Of a stretch of 64,000 nt of DNA, positions 48,844-57,171 are shown piece by piece. Positions within the stretch are counted from its first letter, which is position 1, and every line of letters starts with the position of its first letter. A program made the translations under genes and the position numbers. Source of the stretch: a virus; the IMG/VR virus record IMGVR_UViG_3300035099_000047, positions 108,228 to 172,227 of that record. One strand, written 5' to 3'. The notes under the pieces were generated by a model. It had not been told where the DNA came from. It saw only the letters and a list, made by a program, of their open reading frames with translations, and searched no databases.

Positions 48844-49380
48844 TTACGCCGTTTGTGGGATGATCGAATAGGTCAAGTTGAACGTATCGGAGGCACCCTT
48901 GTTGATTGAGGCTGTGCCAAGAACTTTGCGAGCGATCATTGAGCCCGTATAGGTGTTGGTCTGGAAAATACCCACCTCATTGATAACACATGCGTTCCCG
49001 TCACTGGCAAATGAGGCTAGGTAGTTCAAGCTAGCTCCACTTGTCGCCCGGGAAAAAGTACCACAAACCTGGGTGGAAGCGCCAAGCGATGCGTCGTTGC
49101 TCGCCACAGCAGTTGTACTAGTTCCCACCACACAAGTATTTGCGTAAGCCGACGCACCACCAGCATCGGTTGCCAGCATCTTGATAAGCCGATCCAGGCC
49201 GTAGCTGACCACCATATTGCCCCTTGAAAAACCCTTAGCCTTACTCTCTCCATCAGGGCCAAACTGTTCCCACTGCACTGAGTTAGACAAGACAATGTTC
49301 CTGTGTGGAGCTGGGTTGCATTGCTCGCCTTCCCGAACAATCGGCTTGCGAGTGATACCTTCAAGTAACGAAACGCTCAT
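48844..49380 (-). CDS. Virion structural protein
   Basis: ATG 49380 follows GGGAGAGGAAC. The protein has MSVSLLEGITRKPIVREGEQ, then a Thr, Ala and Ser-rich beta region (CVVGTSTTAVASNDASLGAS) and ends D-T-F-N-L-T-Y-S-I-I-P-Q. Composition and neighbours fit a tail or fibre protein. The start overlaps the previous stop by 20 nt. Confidence 0.62.
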   Translation of the reverse strand: MSVSLLEGITRKPIVREGEQCNPAPHRNIVLSNSVQWEQFGPDGESKAKGFSRGNMVVSYGLDRLIKMLATDAGGASAYANTCVVGTSTTAVASNDASLGASTQVCGTFSRATSGASLNYLASFASDGNACVINEVGIFQTNTYTGSMIARKVLGTASINKGASDTFNLTYSIIPQTA

Positions 49381-49591
49381 GTTCCTCTCCCTTTTGATTG
49401 ACGTGAATTTGAACACTGTCACCAAATCCTATTGAACTACTAGTCGGTTGGCCCTTTTTCATTCTGCTGGATTCAATGAGATCGAGTGCATTGGAAATCG
49501 CCTCAATATCGCGATCCGAACACTCGTCCAAGATCGAAAGCAGCCGATTGGTCAATTCACTTTTCCGGTTTGTATTTTCCCACTCAAACAT
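49361..49591 (-). CDS. Hypothetical 76-residue protein
   Basis: A short helical protein (LTNRLLSILDECSDRDIEAI) with a small beta end (SVQIHVNQKGEEHE). ATG 49591 overlaps the upstream stop. It may be a chaperone for the repeat protein upstream, judged only from adjacency. No tag. Confidence 0.55.
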   Translation of the reverse strand: MFEWENTNRKSELTNRLLSILDECSDRDIEAISNALDLIESSRMKKGQPTSSSIGFGDSVQIHVNQKGEEHERFVT

Positions 49592-50750
49592 TCATCAGCA
49601 CCCTTTGCAAGATAAAAGAGTAAGGAACTCGCCCAAGCGCAGCTATAAGCACAATAGCTGAATCACTCAATCCCAAACTGTCCGCCACTGCTCGTCGCAC
49701 AGCAACAGAGCGCAATACAGCATCCCCTATTGCAACACTGTCACTCACTAAAAGCATAAAGGCAACAGTCCTTGTCACAGAGTCAGAAAAAGGCATGTTA
49801 TCAAAAACAGACCGCTTAGCAACAGCTTCCCGAGCGGATACATCCCCTACAATCAAATTGTCACTTGTGAACCTCTTAGCAGCAGCTTCCCGAGTGGAAG
49901 TATCCCACAAAGCGAGGCTTTCTCCCACTAAGCGTCTATAGGCAGCAGTCCTCAACGTGGTATCAGAGAGTCCAAAAAGGTCGCTTGTAACAATTGAATG
50001 AACCCCGGCACCAATGAGCTGGACAATAAGATCTTCGGCCAGACCCACATTGTCCATAATTGCCCGGAGCGACTTAGCCACTTTCGTGGCGCTATCAGCC
50101 AACCCAAGATTTTCAACCAACAACCGCAAATAAGCAACTTTCTGCAATAGGCCATCGCTCATTGCCACGCCATCACTCACAACCCTCAGAGATGCCGCCG
50201 TCTTATAAGCAGCATCCAATACCGTCAAATTGTCACTCGCTACACGTTTGCAAAGAGCATCCCTGCTTACAGAATCGGAAAAAAGTACACTATCGAAGGC
50301 AGACCGCCTAGCGGTGACAACCTTAGCACACAAATCAGCCAACCCAAGAAAGTCAAGGATGGCAAGCACCTTGGCTGCAATAGTAGACACAGAATCGGTT
50401 AGAGCAAGATCGTCGCTCGCTATACGCAACGAAACGGCTTTCTTGCTGAACATGTCACTCAACCCCAAACCATCGGATGATACCCGTTGGCCAACCACAA
50501 CTCGATCTAGTGTTTCAACCATTGCAAGTACATCAGATATACCCCTGGAGGATGTGAGCACCCTGACCAAATCCTCTGCTAGACCCACAGAGTCGCTCAC
50601 GGTGCGATTATATGCTGTGCCACCTGCCACTATTACAACTGGAAGTGCCCAGGCTGTTGTTACCCAATCATCAAGTGACACAGCTCCTGTTGCAATGACC
50701 GGTGGTCCTTGCGAAGAACTAACCCAGTTGTCTAAAGCTCCAATACCCAT
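49584..50750 (-). CDS. Repeat protein of about sixteen 20-residue units
   Basis: After a 50-residue lead the chain is built of about sixteen units of R-x-x-S-D-x-L-x-L-x-D-x-x-x-x-x-A-x-x, for example RVSSDGLGLSDMFSKKAVSL and RIASDDLALTDSVSTIAAKV. The regular D-x-L-x-L-x-D spacing with Arg at the unit edge suggests a stacked, rod-like fold, probably a virion fibre or spike. The C-terminus (VPYSFILQRVLMN) is not repetitive. ATG 50750 is preferred over TTG 50756. Confidence 0.7.
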   Translation of the reverse strand: MGIGALDNWVSSSQGPPVIATGAVSLDDWVTTAWALPVVIVAGGTAYNRTVSDSVGLAEDLVRVLTSSRGISDVLAMVETLDRVVVGQRVSSDGLGLSDMFSKKAVSLRIASDDLALTDSVSTIAAKVLAILDFLGLADLCAKVVTARRSAFDSVLFSDSVSRDALCKRVASDNLTVLDAAYKTAASLRVVSDGVAMSDGLLQKVAYLRLLVENLGLADSATKVAKSLRAIMDNVGLAEDLIVQLIGAGVHSIVTSDLFGLSDTTLRTAAYRRLVGESLALWDTSTREAAAKRFTSDNLIVGDVSAREAVAKRSVFDNMPFSDSVTRTVAFMLLVSDSVAIGDAVLRSVAVRRAVADSLGLSDSAIVLIAALGRVPYSFILQRVLMNV

Positions 50751-50752
50751 AG

Positions 50753-53698
50753 TCAAGCGTAAGCAATGTCATCAATGTAGACCGCATCGTCTATCGCATG
50801 TGTCCCTTGCTCAACTTCAATGCGAACGAGACAGAACCCAGTTGCCGTAGGTGTAACAGGCGTAGCAGTAAATTGATGATAACTGCCGTCATCTGTTAGC
50901 GTTACGGTTTCACTGTTATTTTTTATAGTTGTTTGATCCGTATCATAAATCGTACATTTCAAAGATCCATTGAACCCAGTAGCAATTTTGTGATAAAAAC
51001 TCAAGGTAAAAGGAATGGATGCTGTCGTTGGAACCAAAAAATACCAGTAACCGTAATTGTTAGTGCTCGAAGGCACCAATTTAGCACACGTCCCCGACCC
51101 ACCACGAGCGTTGGCTCCTGTTTCCTTTGATAAGGTTAAGGGACCAGAAGCCTGACCCAGAGTATTTTGAACTTCGATCACCTGCCACCAATACATTTGC
51201 CCCGTGCCGGTCCCTCCCGTATTGCCTCCGCAACCCCGCACTCGCACCACGAGTGGACGGTCGTAAGTTACATCATAGCTGGCCGTGTCGGTGTGCCAGG
51301 CGGTATCCGCAATGGAGAACGCGGAACTCGACGCCAATAACTCACCGCTCGCCTTCCAGTTTTTGTTGGGATCGCAAATCTCAATACGCGGGGCAGTCAC
51401 CCAGCCGCTTGTGGTCGTGACTTTGTGGTACACCGTCACCGTGAGCGTCTTGCCGGCTTTGCCCATCACCGGGAACTCAACCCAGAAGTCTCGATCAGAG
51501 TCCTCGGCAGTTGAAACGTGAACATAAGTAAGCGAAACAGGTGGAGTGCCGTGAACCCCGACATCCCACGCCGCCGTCTTTGTGAACCCTCCTGGGCACC
51601 ACCAGCCTACGTTGCCTGGTAGGATAGCGTGAGTGACTGGATCACAGAGGTCAGTGATGCCAACAACGACTTCGCCGTAATCGGGAACGTCGAAACTGGA
51701 CTGCTTATAATAGGCCACCTGTGTCACATCTTGCAGCGACACTCCCCAGCCCTCGATATGGCTGCCGCTGAGGCTAATGTCGGTGCCGTTGCCGGAAAAT
51801 ACGGTGCCTCTGAACCGGCCGGAGCAACCGTAGGTGCCGGTGCCGCACCCACTGACTATAGAGACTGTGTTGTAGTTGCTGCCGTAGAGGCCGTTGCCGC
51901 ACCCACTGACTATAGAGACTGTATTGTAGTGGCTGCTGGTGGTGCCGTTGCTGCACCCACTGACTATAGAGACTGTGTTGTAGTGGCTGCTGTAGAGGCC
52001 GGCGCTGCACCCACAGACTATAGAGACTGTATTGTAGTTGGTGTTGTAGACGCCACGACTGCAGCCACAGACTGTGGAGACTGTATTGTAGCTACCGCTA
52101 CTGAGGCCATAACCGTAGAATGTCGTACCCGTTCCCGCCGTCACGCGAATCTCGCCGAAGATGCCACCCACCTTATTTGTTGCATCAACAACGGCCTGCG
52201 TACTGCTCCCGCAACTGGACTGAATCGAGGCGTTGCGGGACATCAGCCAAATGCGGGCGTTCGGATACTGGTAGGAGTTCACCGCTTCGCTCAGCGTCAT
52301 CGTGCTAGCGGTAATCGCAGCAATAGCTAACCGCTGTATGTCGTAGGTCTGCGGTCCCTCGTTCGCCAACACTGCGGCATTGAGTAAGTTCGTGGAAGCC
52401 CACGTGCCCTCACCTGGCTCCCACGCCGAGTCGCCCGTTACGTCATCCAGCACGTTGACCATCGTGCTCGTATAGGGGTTCGTTCCGCCAGTCCCCGGAG
52501 CCGCACCCGTCGAACCCGCGTACACGTCCAGCGTCCCGCTCGGACTGCCGCCTAACGTCAAGGCAGTCCCGCCAGATGTGAGAGCTAGCGAGATCGCATT
52601 GGCCGTCGAGGAAACGACGTAATACAGCGTATCCGCGGCCAGCGGAGTCGGCAGCGTGCCGCTCGACCGAACCATAACCGCCACGCCATTGGTCAGGCCG
52701 TGGTTGGTCTTGGTCAGCGTATTCCCAGATATGCCCCAATTCGCATACCAGCCGGTATGAACGTTAACCGGGCCACCGCTGCCGAGCAAAACGGGACTGC
52801 CATTGTACGTAGTAGACAATTGAATCGTGGCTCCCCCGCCCCCGCCAACAACCCAGTAGTCTATGCCCGCAGATAGGTTAGTGCCCTCTAGGCTGCCAGA
52901 AACCCGCACGATCTTACCATTCGGAATTGCGGCAGAAAGCCCGGTTTTCGTGAGGGTATTAGTCGGGTCGGGTTGGACAGTGCAGCCATCGAATATCTGC
53001 CCATAAGTCCGCACACCCTTAGTCGTCGGCTCCGCACAGTACATCGCCACGTCGAGGTATTGCGTAACCACCTGGGCCGTCGTCTGCAGCATGATAGTGG
53101 CACGGTTTGCCACGGGGAGAGGACGGACCACGAGAGACCAGGAGGTGACGTTTGTGCCGGGATCGGGGCCTGTCGCTAGTGTTGCCGCCGTAGCCGTGTT
53201 GCTATTGATCGTGTAAGTGCTCCCGTTAATCGTCATGGACTCGCCACTCAGGGCATTCGTTACCCATGACGGAGAGACACTCGGCGTGAAAATCCGCGTT
53301 CCGCCGCCTCCGTCGGTGACTGTTCCGCCGGTTCCGCTCTGCGACTGCACGAACTTGGAGGAGTCACTAGAGACTGTCCACAAGCCGGAGTAGTTGGCGA
53401 GCAGGCGGCCCTTGTTGGCGAGGTTCGTCCCGATGATCTTTCCACCGGCTGGAATGATGAGCTTCCCCGTCGCGCCATTCATCCAGTACAGGCAACCTGG
53501 GGTGCTCCCGGCCGCCGCGGAATTGATCGTCAACGAGTTGCCCGTCGCTAGGCCATAAACTTGAGTCACGTCCATTTTGACTGCCACGCCAGCATTGATG
53601 ACGACCAGGGCCGTGTTGTCATCGGGCGGGGGACTCCCCACATCCCACGTCCCGTTCGCGGACCAGTTGCCGGAAGTTGTAGCGGTGTACGTCGCCAT
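50753..53698 (-). CDS. Large fibre or adhesin-like virion protein with 18-residue beta-helix repeats
   Basis: 981 residues. The N-terminal part is beta-rich (TYTATTSGNWSANGTWDVGS). A central array of about seven 18-residue units of Y-N-T-V-S-I-V-x-G-C-x-x-G follows (near residues 535-625), fitting one turn of a right-handed beta-helix per unit. The C-terminal region has two carbohydrate-binding-module-like beta domains (for example FTLSFYHKIATGFNGSLKCT). A 60-residue Gly/Thr-rich block shared with 55794-56489 occurs near residue 350. It is a likely receptor-binding fibre. Confidence 0.75.
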   Translation of the reverse strand: MATYTATTSGNWSANGTWDVGSPPPDDNTALVVINAGVAVKMDVTQVYGLATGNSLTINSAAAGSTPGCLYWMNGATGKLIIPAGGKIIGTNLANKGRLLANYSGLWTVSSDSSKFVQSQSGTGGTVTDGGGGTRIFTPSVSPSWVTNALSGESMTINGSTYTINSNTATAATLATGPDPGTNVTSWSLVVRPLPVANRATIMLQTTAQVVTQYLDVAMYCAEPTTKGVRTYGQIFDGCTVQPDPTNTLTKTGLSAAIPNGKIVRVSGSLEGTNLSAGIDYWVVGGGGGATIQLSTTYNGSPVLLGSGGPVNVHTGWYANWGISGNTLTKTNHGLTNGVAVMVRSSGTLPTPLAADTLYYVVSSTANAISLALTSGGTALTLGGSPSGTLDVYAGSTGAAPGTGGTNPYTSTMVNVLDDVTGDSAWEPGEGTWASTNLLNAAVLANEGPQTYDIQRLAIAAITASTMTLSEAVNSYQYPNARIWLMSRNASIQSSCGSSTQAVVDATNKVGGIFGEIRVTAGTGTTFYGYGLSSGSYNTVSTVCGCSRGVYNTNYNTVSIVCGCSAGLYSSHYNTVSIVSGCSNGTTSSHYNTVSIVSGCGNGLYGSNYNTVSIVSGCGTGTYGCSGRFRGTVFSGNGTDISLSGSHIEGWGVSLQDVTQVAYYKQSSFDVPDYGEVVVGITDLCDPVTHAILPGNVGWWCPGGFTKTAAWDVGVHGTPPVSLTYVHVSTAEDSDRDFWVEFPVMGKAGKTLTVTVYHKVTTTSGWVTAPRIEICDPNKNWKASGELLASSSAFSIADTAWHTDTASYDVTYDRPLVVRVRGCGGNTGGTGTGQMYWWQVIEVQNTLGQASGPLTLSKETGANARGGSGTCAKLVPSSTNNYGYWYFLVPTTASIPFTLSFYHKIATGFNGSLKCTIYDTDQTTIKNNSETVTLTDDGSYHQFTATPVTPTATGFCLVRIEVEQGTHAIDDAVYIDDIAYA
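51830..52090 (-). repeat. Tandem 54-bp coding repeats
   Basis: Consecutive 54-bp copies, each containing the core GACTATAGAGACTGT, encode the 18-residue units of the fibre-like protein. Copies differ mostly at variable positions of the protein unit, as expected for a tandem array under selection. The unit length is a multiple of three throughout. Confidence 0.8.
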
Positions 53699-53940
53699 TA
53701 TTCACCCGTATCCGCTTCGATGTCGGTCAGGTGTTTCGCCTTCGCCTGCAACCGTGCCTTAAGGGCCGTGACCTGCCCAGTCGTCAGATCAAATGCCCCT
53801 TTGATCTGGGCATCGGTCAGGTTCGCCAGCATCCACCGGGCGATCCTGGCGGCAGTCACTCCATTGGCACCGCGGAACCGCTCACGCAAAGCTGCGATGT
53901 TCTGTGCTGGCGTCGAATAGCGAAAAGTCAAGTCAGCCAT
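53698..53940 (-). CDS. Small phage protein, hypothetical (80 residues)
   Basis: ATG 53940 gives MADLTFRYSTPAQNIAALRE, then helices (ARIARWMLANLTDAQIKGAF, VTALKARLQAKAKHLTDIE). I associate this gene type with tail-region genes of temperate phages. GC-rich like its neighbours. The longer frame from 53997 lacks support. Confidence 0.62.
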   Translation of the reverse strand: MADLTFRYSTPAQNIAALRERFRGANGVTAARIARWMLANLTDAQIKGAFDLTTGQVTALKARLQAKAKHLTDIEADTGE

Positions 53941-54136
53941 TGGTCTGGATGATCTCCATGTTCGCGGCAATCTCGTCCGCCGCCCTCTGCGCGGCAAGTT
54001 GGACTAGGAAATTGGCGATCGCGGCGTCCAGATCGCTTGGCTTGCTCGTGAAATGGAGCACGTGCGTCTCATTGCTGTCGAGAATATGCACGTCATACCC
54101 ATCGCACGTCTTGGCCTGGAGGAGAACCGTTGCCAT
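53933..54136 (-). CDS. Small phage protein, hypothetical (67 residues)
   Basis: MATVLLQAKTCDGYDVHILD begins a beta-strand pair, followed by a helix (FLVQLAAQRAADEIAANMEI). It appears as a set with the preceding and following genes. Its stop lies within the next start. No family recognised. Confidence 0.6.
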   Translation of the reverse strand: MATVLLQAKTCDGYDVHILDSNETHVLHFTSKPSDLDAAIANFLVQLAAQRAADEIAANMEIIQTNG

Positions 54137-54139
54137 TGT

Positions 54140-54328
54140 TCATTCTCCCGCCGCCTTTGCGGCACCTTGTTCACCCTTGTCCCCTGGGTCGTCAGCCAGC
54201 CGCTCCACCGCCGCCTCCAGGAAGGCAAGCCGCTCCGTGTGCCTCACGCAAACCGGGCCCTCGCCTCGGAACAGGTCTTCCAATCGGCCATTCAATCGCT
54301 TGAAGCCGTCTGCCAGGTCCGCAATCAT
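54140..54328 (-). CDS. Small coiled-coil protein, hypothetical (62 residues)
   Basis: MIADLADGFKRLNGRLEDLF forms a helix; V-C-V-R-H-T-E-R-L-A-F-L-E-A-A-V-E-R-L is a second heptad-like helix. It resembles the short coiled-coil proteins near phage tail or lysis genes. ATG 54328. GC-rich block. Confidence 0.58.
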   Translation of the reverse strand: MIADLADGFKRLNGRLEDLFRGEGPVCVRHTERLAFLEAAVERLADDPGDKGEQGAAKAAGE

Positions 54329-54334
54329 CCCAAT

Positions 54335-54631
54335 CTACTGACTCCGCTCAAACCTTTCCTTAACCTCAAACGCAGCAGCCTTACCCAATCGGCTCTGCTG
54401 CCCTTCAATAACTGCACGAGCATGAATCACATACACCCCAGCTTGATCCAAATCCCCGCTTTTAATCATATACTCCATCCTGGTATGATCAGCAGCATCT
54501 AAATCCGCTATCCATTCCACTTGAGTTCCATTAGGCTTCTCCACTAACAAACTCAAATCATAGCTGGACACATCCATCCCAGTATTTGCTACAACCGTCA
54601 CTCCATATTCCCCCACAATGAGTGATTGCAT
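54335..54631 (-). CDS. Small beta-rich structural protein
   Basis: ATG 54631 gives MQSLIVGEYGVTVVANTGMD, followed by S-S-Y-D-L-S-L-L-V-E-K-P-N-G and V-Y-V-I-H-A-R-A-V-I-E-G, an Ig-like strand order. It is likely a virion accessory protein. Base composition returns to the average of the window from here. Confidence 0.6.
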   Translation of the reverse strand: MQSLIVGEYGVTVVANTGMDVSSYDLSLLVEKPNGTQVEWIADLDAADHTRMEYMIKSGDLDQAGVYVIHARAVIEGQQSRLGKAAAFEVKERFERSQ

Positions 54632-54632
54632 A

Positions 54633-54893
54633 TTAGGCAACTCTTTGAATATAATCCAAGCTCAACCGCTCCCGATTACGCTTAACGTTATCTGCATACA
54701 CTCGCTTCAACCGAGCTATCCGCTTACTGTCCCTATGACCTACATGATCAACTGCCGGCGGCACTGAATAGTTCCACTCCGCATCCCACATCAAACTTGG
54801 TACGCGCAACAAGTCCAATTCCACATCCACATTCACACCCGTGGTATTGTGGGTTAGTGTGATCTTGTTGTCACCAAATTGGGTAAGGCTCAT
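54633..54893 (-). CDS. Small structural protein (86 residues)
   Basis: MSLTQFGDNKITLTHNTTGV and V-D-V-E-L-D-L-L-R-V-P-S-L-M form a beta part; the C-terminal half is helical and basic (DSKRIARLKRVYADNVKRNR). It may bind DNA or sit at a protein interface. ATG 54893 is clear. Confidence 0.58.
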   Translation of the reverse strand: MSLTQFGDNKITLTHNTTGVNVDVELDLLRVPSLMWDAEWNYSVPPAVDHVGHRDSKRIARLKRVYADNVKRNRERLSLDYIQRVA

Positions 54894-54894
54894 A

Positions 54895-55797
54895 TCACAT
54901 CATTGCATCCAAAGGACAAGCCTTTTCAGGCAAACCATCCATTGTCAACGATTCTTGACCCCTCAACCCCCGGAAGTAATTGCGACACTCCAACTCCCGC
55001 TTCACACTCCAAGGCTCATTGCCTGGCACTGCCTTTGTGGGATGAAACCAATAACTGCCACGCTTGGGTATATTGTGGTAGTCCTCTTGCAACTGCCAGA
55101 CTATGAATGCTTCGTCAGGCCCCCCCATATCTGCCATTTTGTAGCCACTAGCAGCTACAAAAAACCCCAACAACGGGTCGTCGCTTAGGGGCACTCTATC
55201 ACTAATGTCACTCAAGGGGGGCTTCAGGAACCCATCGTGATACATTTGAAGCACGCAATCCCTCTTCAAGATATTGCCTGCCCCACTCGTGTGGTCGCCT
55301 GAACTGTATCCCATCGGAAACGGCTTTTTCGCCATCCGCAACGCCCCTAACAGCTTATTCATATGCTGACGAGTCTTGCGTTTCCAATGGGCAGAACCAT
55401 TGTTTACCTTGCCCACCAACCCTATATTAGGGTGGGTAAATCGGGGCAAAAAGTGGACATCAGCCTCTTGCCTAGTGAATATCAAGTCATAGTCCATATT
55501 GATCAAGTAATCAAATGGCCTACCACTTTCCACTAACCATCGAACAGCCTCACAAAACAACCGGTACATACCAGGCCCCCAACCGCAACGCTTGGTACAC
55601 ACGTAGGCCAAAGTACCGGGTCGCTCTCGTTGAACGTAATCGGCCAATTCTTGGTTGCGATCTACCGTCACCACTATAGTTGGGTCGCTCACCGAGTAAT
55701 GAGTGATGCTGTCGATGGTGTCAACAACAAAAGGACCCAACGTGTGGCATCTCACGAACACCACTATCTTGGGATACCCGTTGTCCAAGACCATCAC
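54895..55797 (-). CDS. Glycosyltransferase-like protein (GT-A)
   Basis: P-K-I-V-V-F-V-R-C-H-T-L, then P-T-I-V-V-T-V-D-R-N and Y-L-I-N-M-D-Y-D-L-I-F (D-Y-D metal site). The rest includes V-P-L-S-D-D-P-L-L-G-F-F and P-D-E-A-F-I-V-W-Q, like the acceptor side of family 2 enzymes. 300 residues, placed among structural genes, so it may glycosylate a virion protein. Confidence 0.68.
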   Translation of the reverse strand: MMVLDNGYPKIVVFVRCHTLGPFVVDTIDSITHYSVSDPTIVVTVDRNQELADYVQRERPGTLAYVCTKRCGWGPGMYRLFCEAVRWLVESGRPFDYLINMDYDLIFTRQEADVHFLPRFTHPNIGLVGKVNNGSAHWKRKTRQHMNKLLGALRMAKKPFPMGYSSGDHTSGAGNILKRDCVLQMYHDGFLKPPLSDISDRVPLSDDPLLGFFVAASGYKMADMGGPDEAFIVWQLQEDYHNIPKRGSYWFHPTKAVPGNEPWSVKRELECRNYFRGLRGQESLTMDGLPEKACPLDAMM

Positions 55798-56489
55798 ATA
55801 CCCGCATCGTAAACTTCTAGCGTGCCAGACCAGCTTGTGCCCAAAGTCAAAGCAGTGCCACCAGCTGTTTGCGCCAATTGGAAAGTCAAAGCGCTAGAAT
55901 TGGCTCCAACCAAGAAGTAAACCACATTGGGCAACAGCCCCGTCGGGTAAGTTCCACTAGAGAGTACAAGCACCGCTGAACCACTCTTCCAAAGCGGAGA
56001 ATCCGGCCAAGGAGCATTGATAGTAATGGTATTGCTTGCAATAGAGGCCACCACTGCGGGTGGGTTATTGCTGCGAGGATACTCAAACCACATGCTTTGT
56101 GCCTGGGGTGCCGTGTACTCACCATCCGTGCTGCAGAAAGCTTCCTTAGCACTGACTTCTTCAACACTAATAGTACCATCAACAAGGCTGATACTACCGC
56201 TAGCCAAACCCCGGGCCTCTACAATCAAGCAGTCTAAATCCCAGCTGATCGTACCCATATCCACCCCACCAGCCACCGGAGCCAAAGTAGCCCCATATAT
56301 GCTCACTCCATTGACATTAAAATTCTGGTCCGGCGATTGACGGGCTCGAATGCTAACTGTAACAGCAGTGCGGTTATTGCCAATCAAGTGCATCAAGCGG
56401 TGCCGTCGACCCACAATGCGGAACACTTCATTCCATTCCCCATCTGCAGTGATTTTTCCGAGATGTTCTTGTTTAAGCGAAACTGGCAT
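55794..56489 (-). CDS. Virion structural protein with C-terminal domain shared with the 981-residue fibre
   Basis: The N-terminal domain (QEHLGKITADGEWNEVFRIV, A-V-T-V-S-I-R-A-R-Q) is beta. The last 60 residues include SSGTYPTGLLPNVVYFLVGA and G-G-T-A-L-T-L-G, which match a block in the fibre protein at 50753 (SSGTLPTPLAADTLYYVVSS; G-G-T-A-L-T-L-G). ATG 56489. Confidence 0.65.
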   Translation of the reverse strand: MPVSLKQEHLGKITADGEWNEVFRIVGRRHRLMHLIGNNRTAVTVSIRARQSPDQNFNVNGVSIYGATLAPVAGGVDMGTISWDLDCLIVEARGLASGSISLVDGTISVEEVSAKEAFCSTDGEYTAPQAQSMWFEYPRSNNPPAVVASIASNTITINAPWPDSPLWKSGSAVLVLSSGTYPTGLLPNVVYFLVGANSSALTFQLAQTAGGTALTLGTSWSGTLEVYDAGM

Positions 56490-56528
56490 GATTCTTCTCC
56501 CTTGTTGGTGAAACCGGATTTTGGACCA

Positions 56529-56711
56529 CTAACAATAGTCTTCAGCAAAAGCGCGATATCGCTTTTCGCAACAATACTTGAACTTTTCCCCACTACCACA
56601 GGGACAACGGTCATTCCTGCCCGGCAGCTTCATCGCTTTCATTGGAGTGCCCGGCGTCATCCGCTTGCGCTGTGGCTTGTCCTTGGGACGGATGGACCTC
56701 AACTTTGCCAT
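56529..56711 (-). CDS. Small SEC-C-motif zinc-binding protein, overlapping the next gene
   Basis: ATG 56711 with GGAG 9 nt upstream yields about 60 residues ending P-G-R-N-D-R-C-P-C-G-S-G-E-K-F-K-Y-C-C, the SEC-C zinc motif found at the C-terminus of SecA and other proteins. A basic N-terminus (KLRSIRPKDKPQRKR) precedes it. The first 100 nt also code, in another frame, for the end of the membrane protein gene at 56611. Confidence 0.65.
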   Translation of the reverse strand: MAKLRSIRPKDKPQRKRMTPGTPMKAMKLPGRNDRCPCGSGEKFKYCCEKRYRAFAEDYC

Positions 56712-57171
56712 CTCCATCCACTCCCCTCGCTGTAACTTGAACATTACGGTCCTCTCTAGCCTTAAACTGGCGAGCGAACTTCCTTGCCTCCACATATTCC
56801 TTTTGCCGCCGCGTGCGTTCCAACTCTTCAGCCTTCTCGCGAGGACTCTTTTCACGTACTGGAGCCTTAGCAGAACGGGCCTCCTTCATCATCAAACTAA
56901 TCACGCGACGCTGAAAAAACTGATAATATATCTCTTGCAACACAGCCAAAGTCAAAAAGGACACAAACGCAAACATCACCACACACGATGCTACAGCCAA
57001 TGCTCCAGTCAACACTCCAAATGTGGCTCGAAACACCAAACCAAACTGCTCAGCTGGAGACTGAACCACCAAATTGGCAATCCAATCCCCCAGCAAGCCA
57101 TGGGATGCATATCCCACAGCGAACACAAGTGCAATTGCACACATCAATATCAGAGTCTGAATTACTTTCAT
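56611..57171 (-). CDS. Membrane protein with cytoplasmic charged tail
   Basis: Hydrophobic segments at residues 5-22 (QTLILMCAIALVFAVGY) and about 48-80 (FGVLTGALAVASCVVMFAFV and on) are followed by a long charged coiled-coil region (SPREKAEELERTRRQKEYVE). The tail end (residues about 152-186) overlaps the SEC-C gene. The topology is compatible with a holin or membrane scaffold. ATG 57171 overlaps the upstream stop (ATGA). Confidence 0.6.
   Translation of the reverse strand: MKVIQTLILMCAIALVFAVGYASHGLLGDWIANLVVQSPAEQFGLVFRATFGVLTGALAVASCVVMFAFVSFLTLAVLQEIYYQFFQRRVISLMMKEARSAKAPVREKSPREKAEELERTRRQKEYVEARKFARQFKAREDRNVQVTARGVDGDGKVEVHPSQGQATAQADDAGHSNESDEAAGQE

Noticed and set aside
49584-50750. 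Repetitive DNA suggesting an array or recombination hot spot
   Set aside because: Similarity is at protein level (20-residue units) with diverged DNA; a coding solenoid explains it.
51830-52090. Regular 54-bp repeats that could suggest a CRISPR array
   Set aside because: Repeats are in frame inside a protein, are directly adjacent without unique spacers, and encode a clear 18-residue unit.
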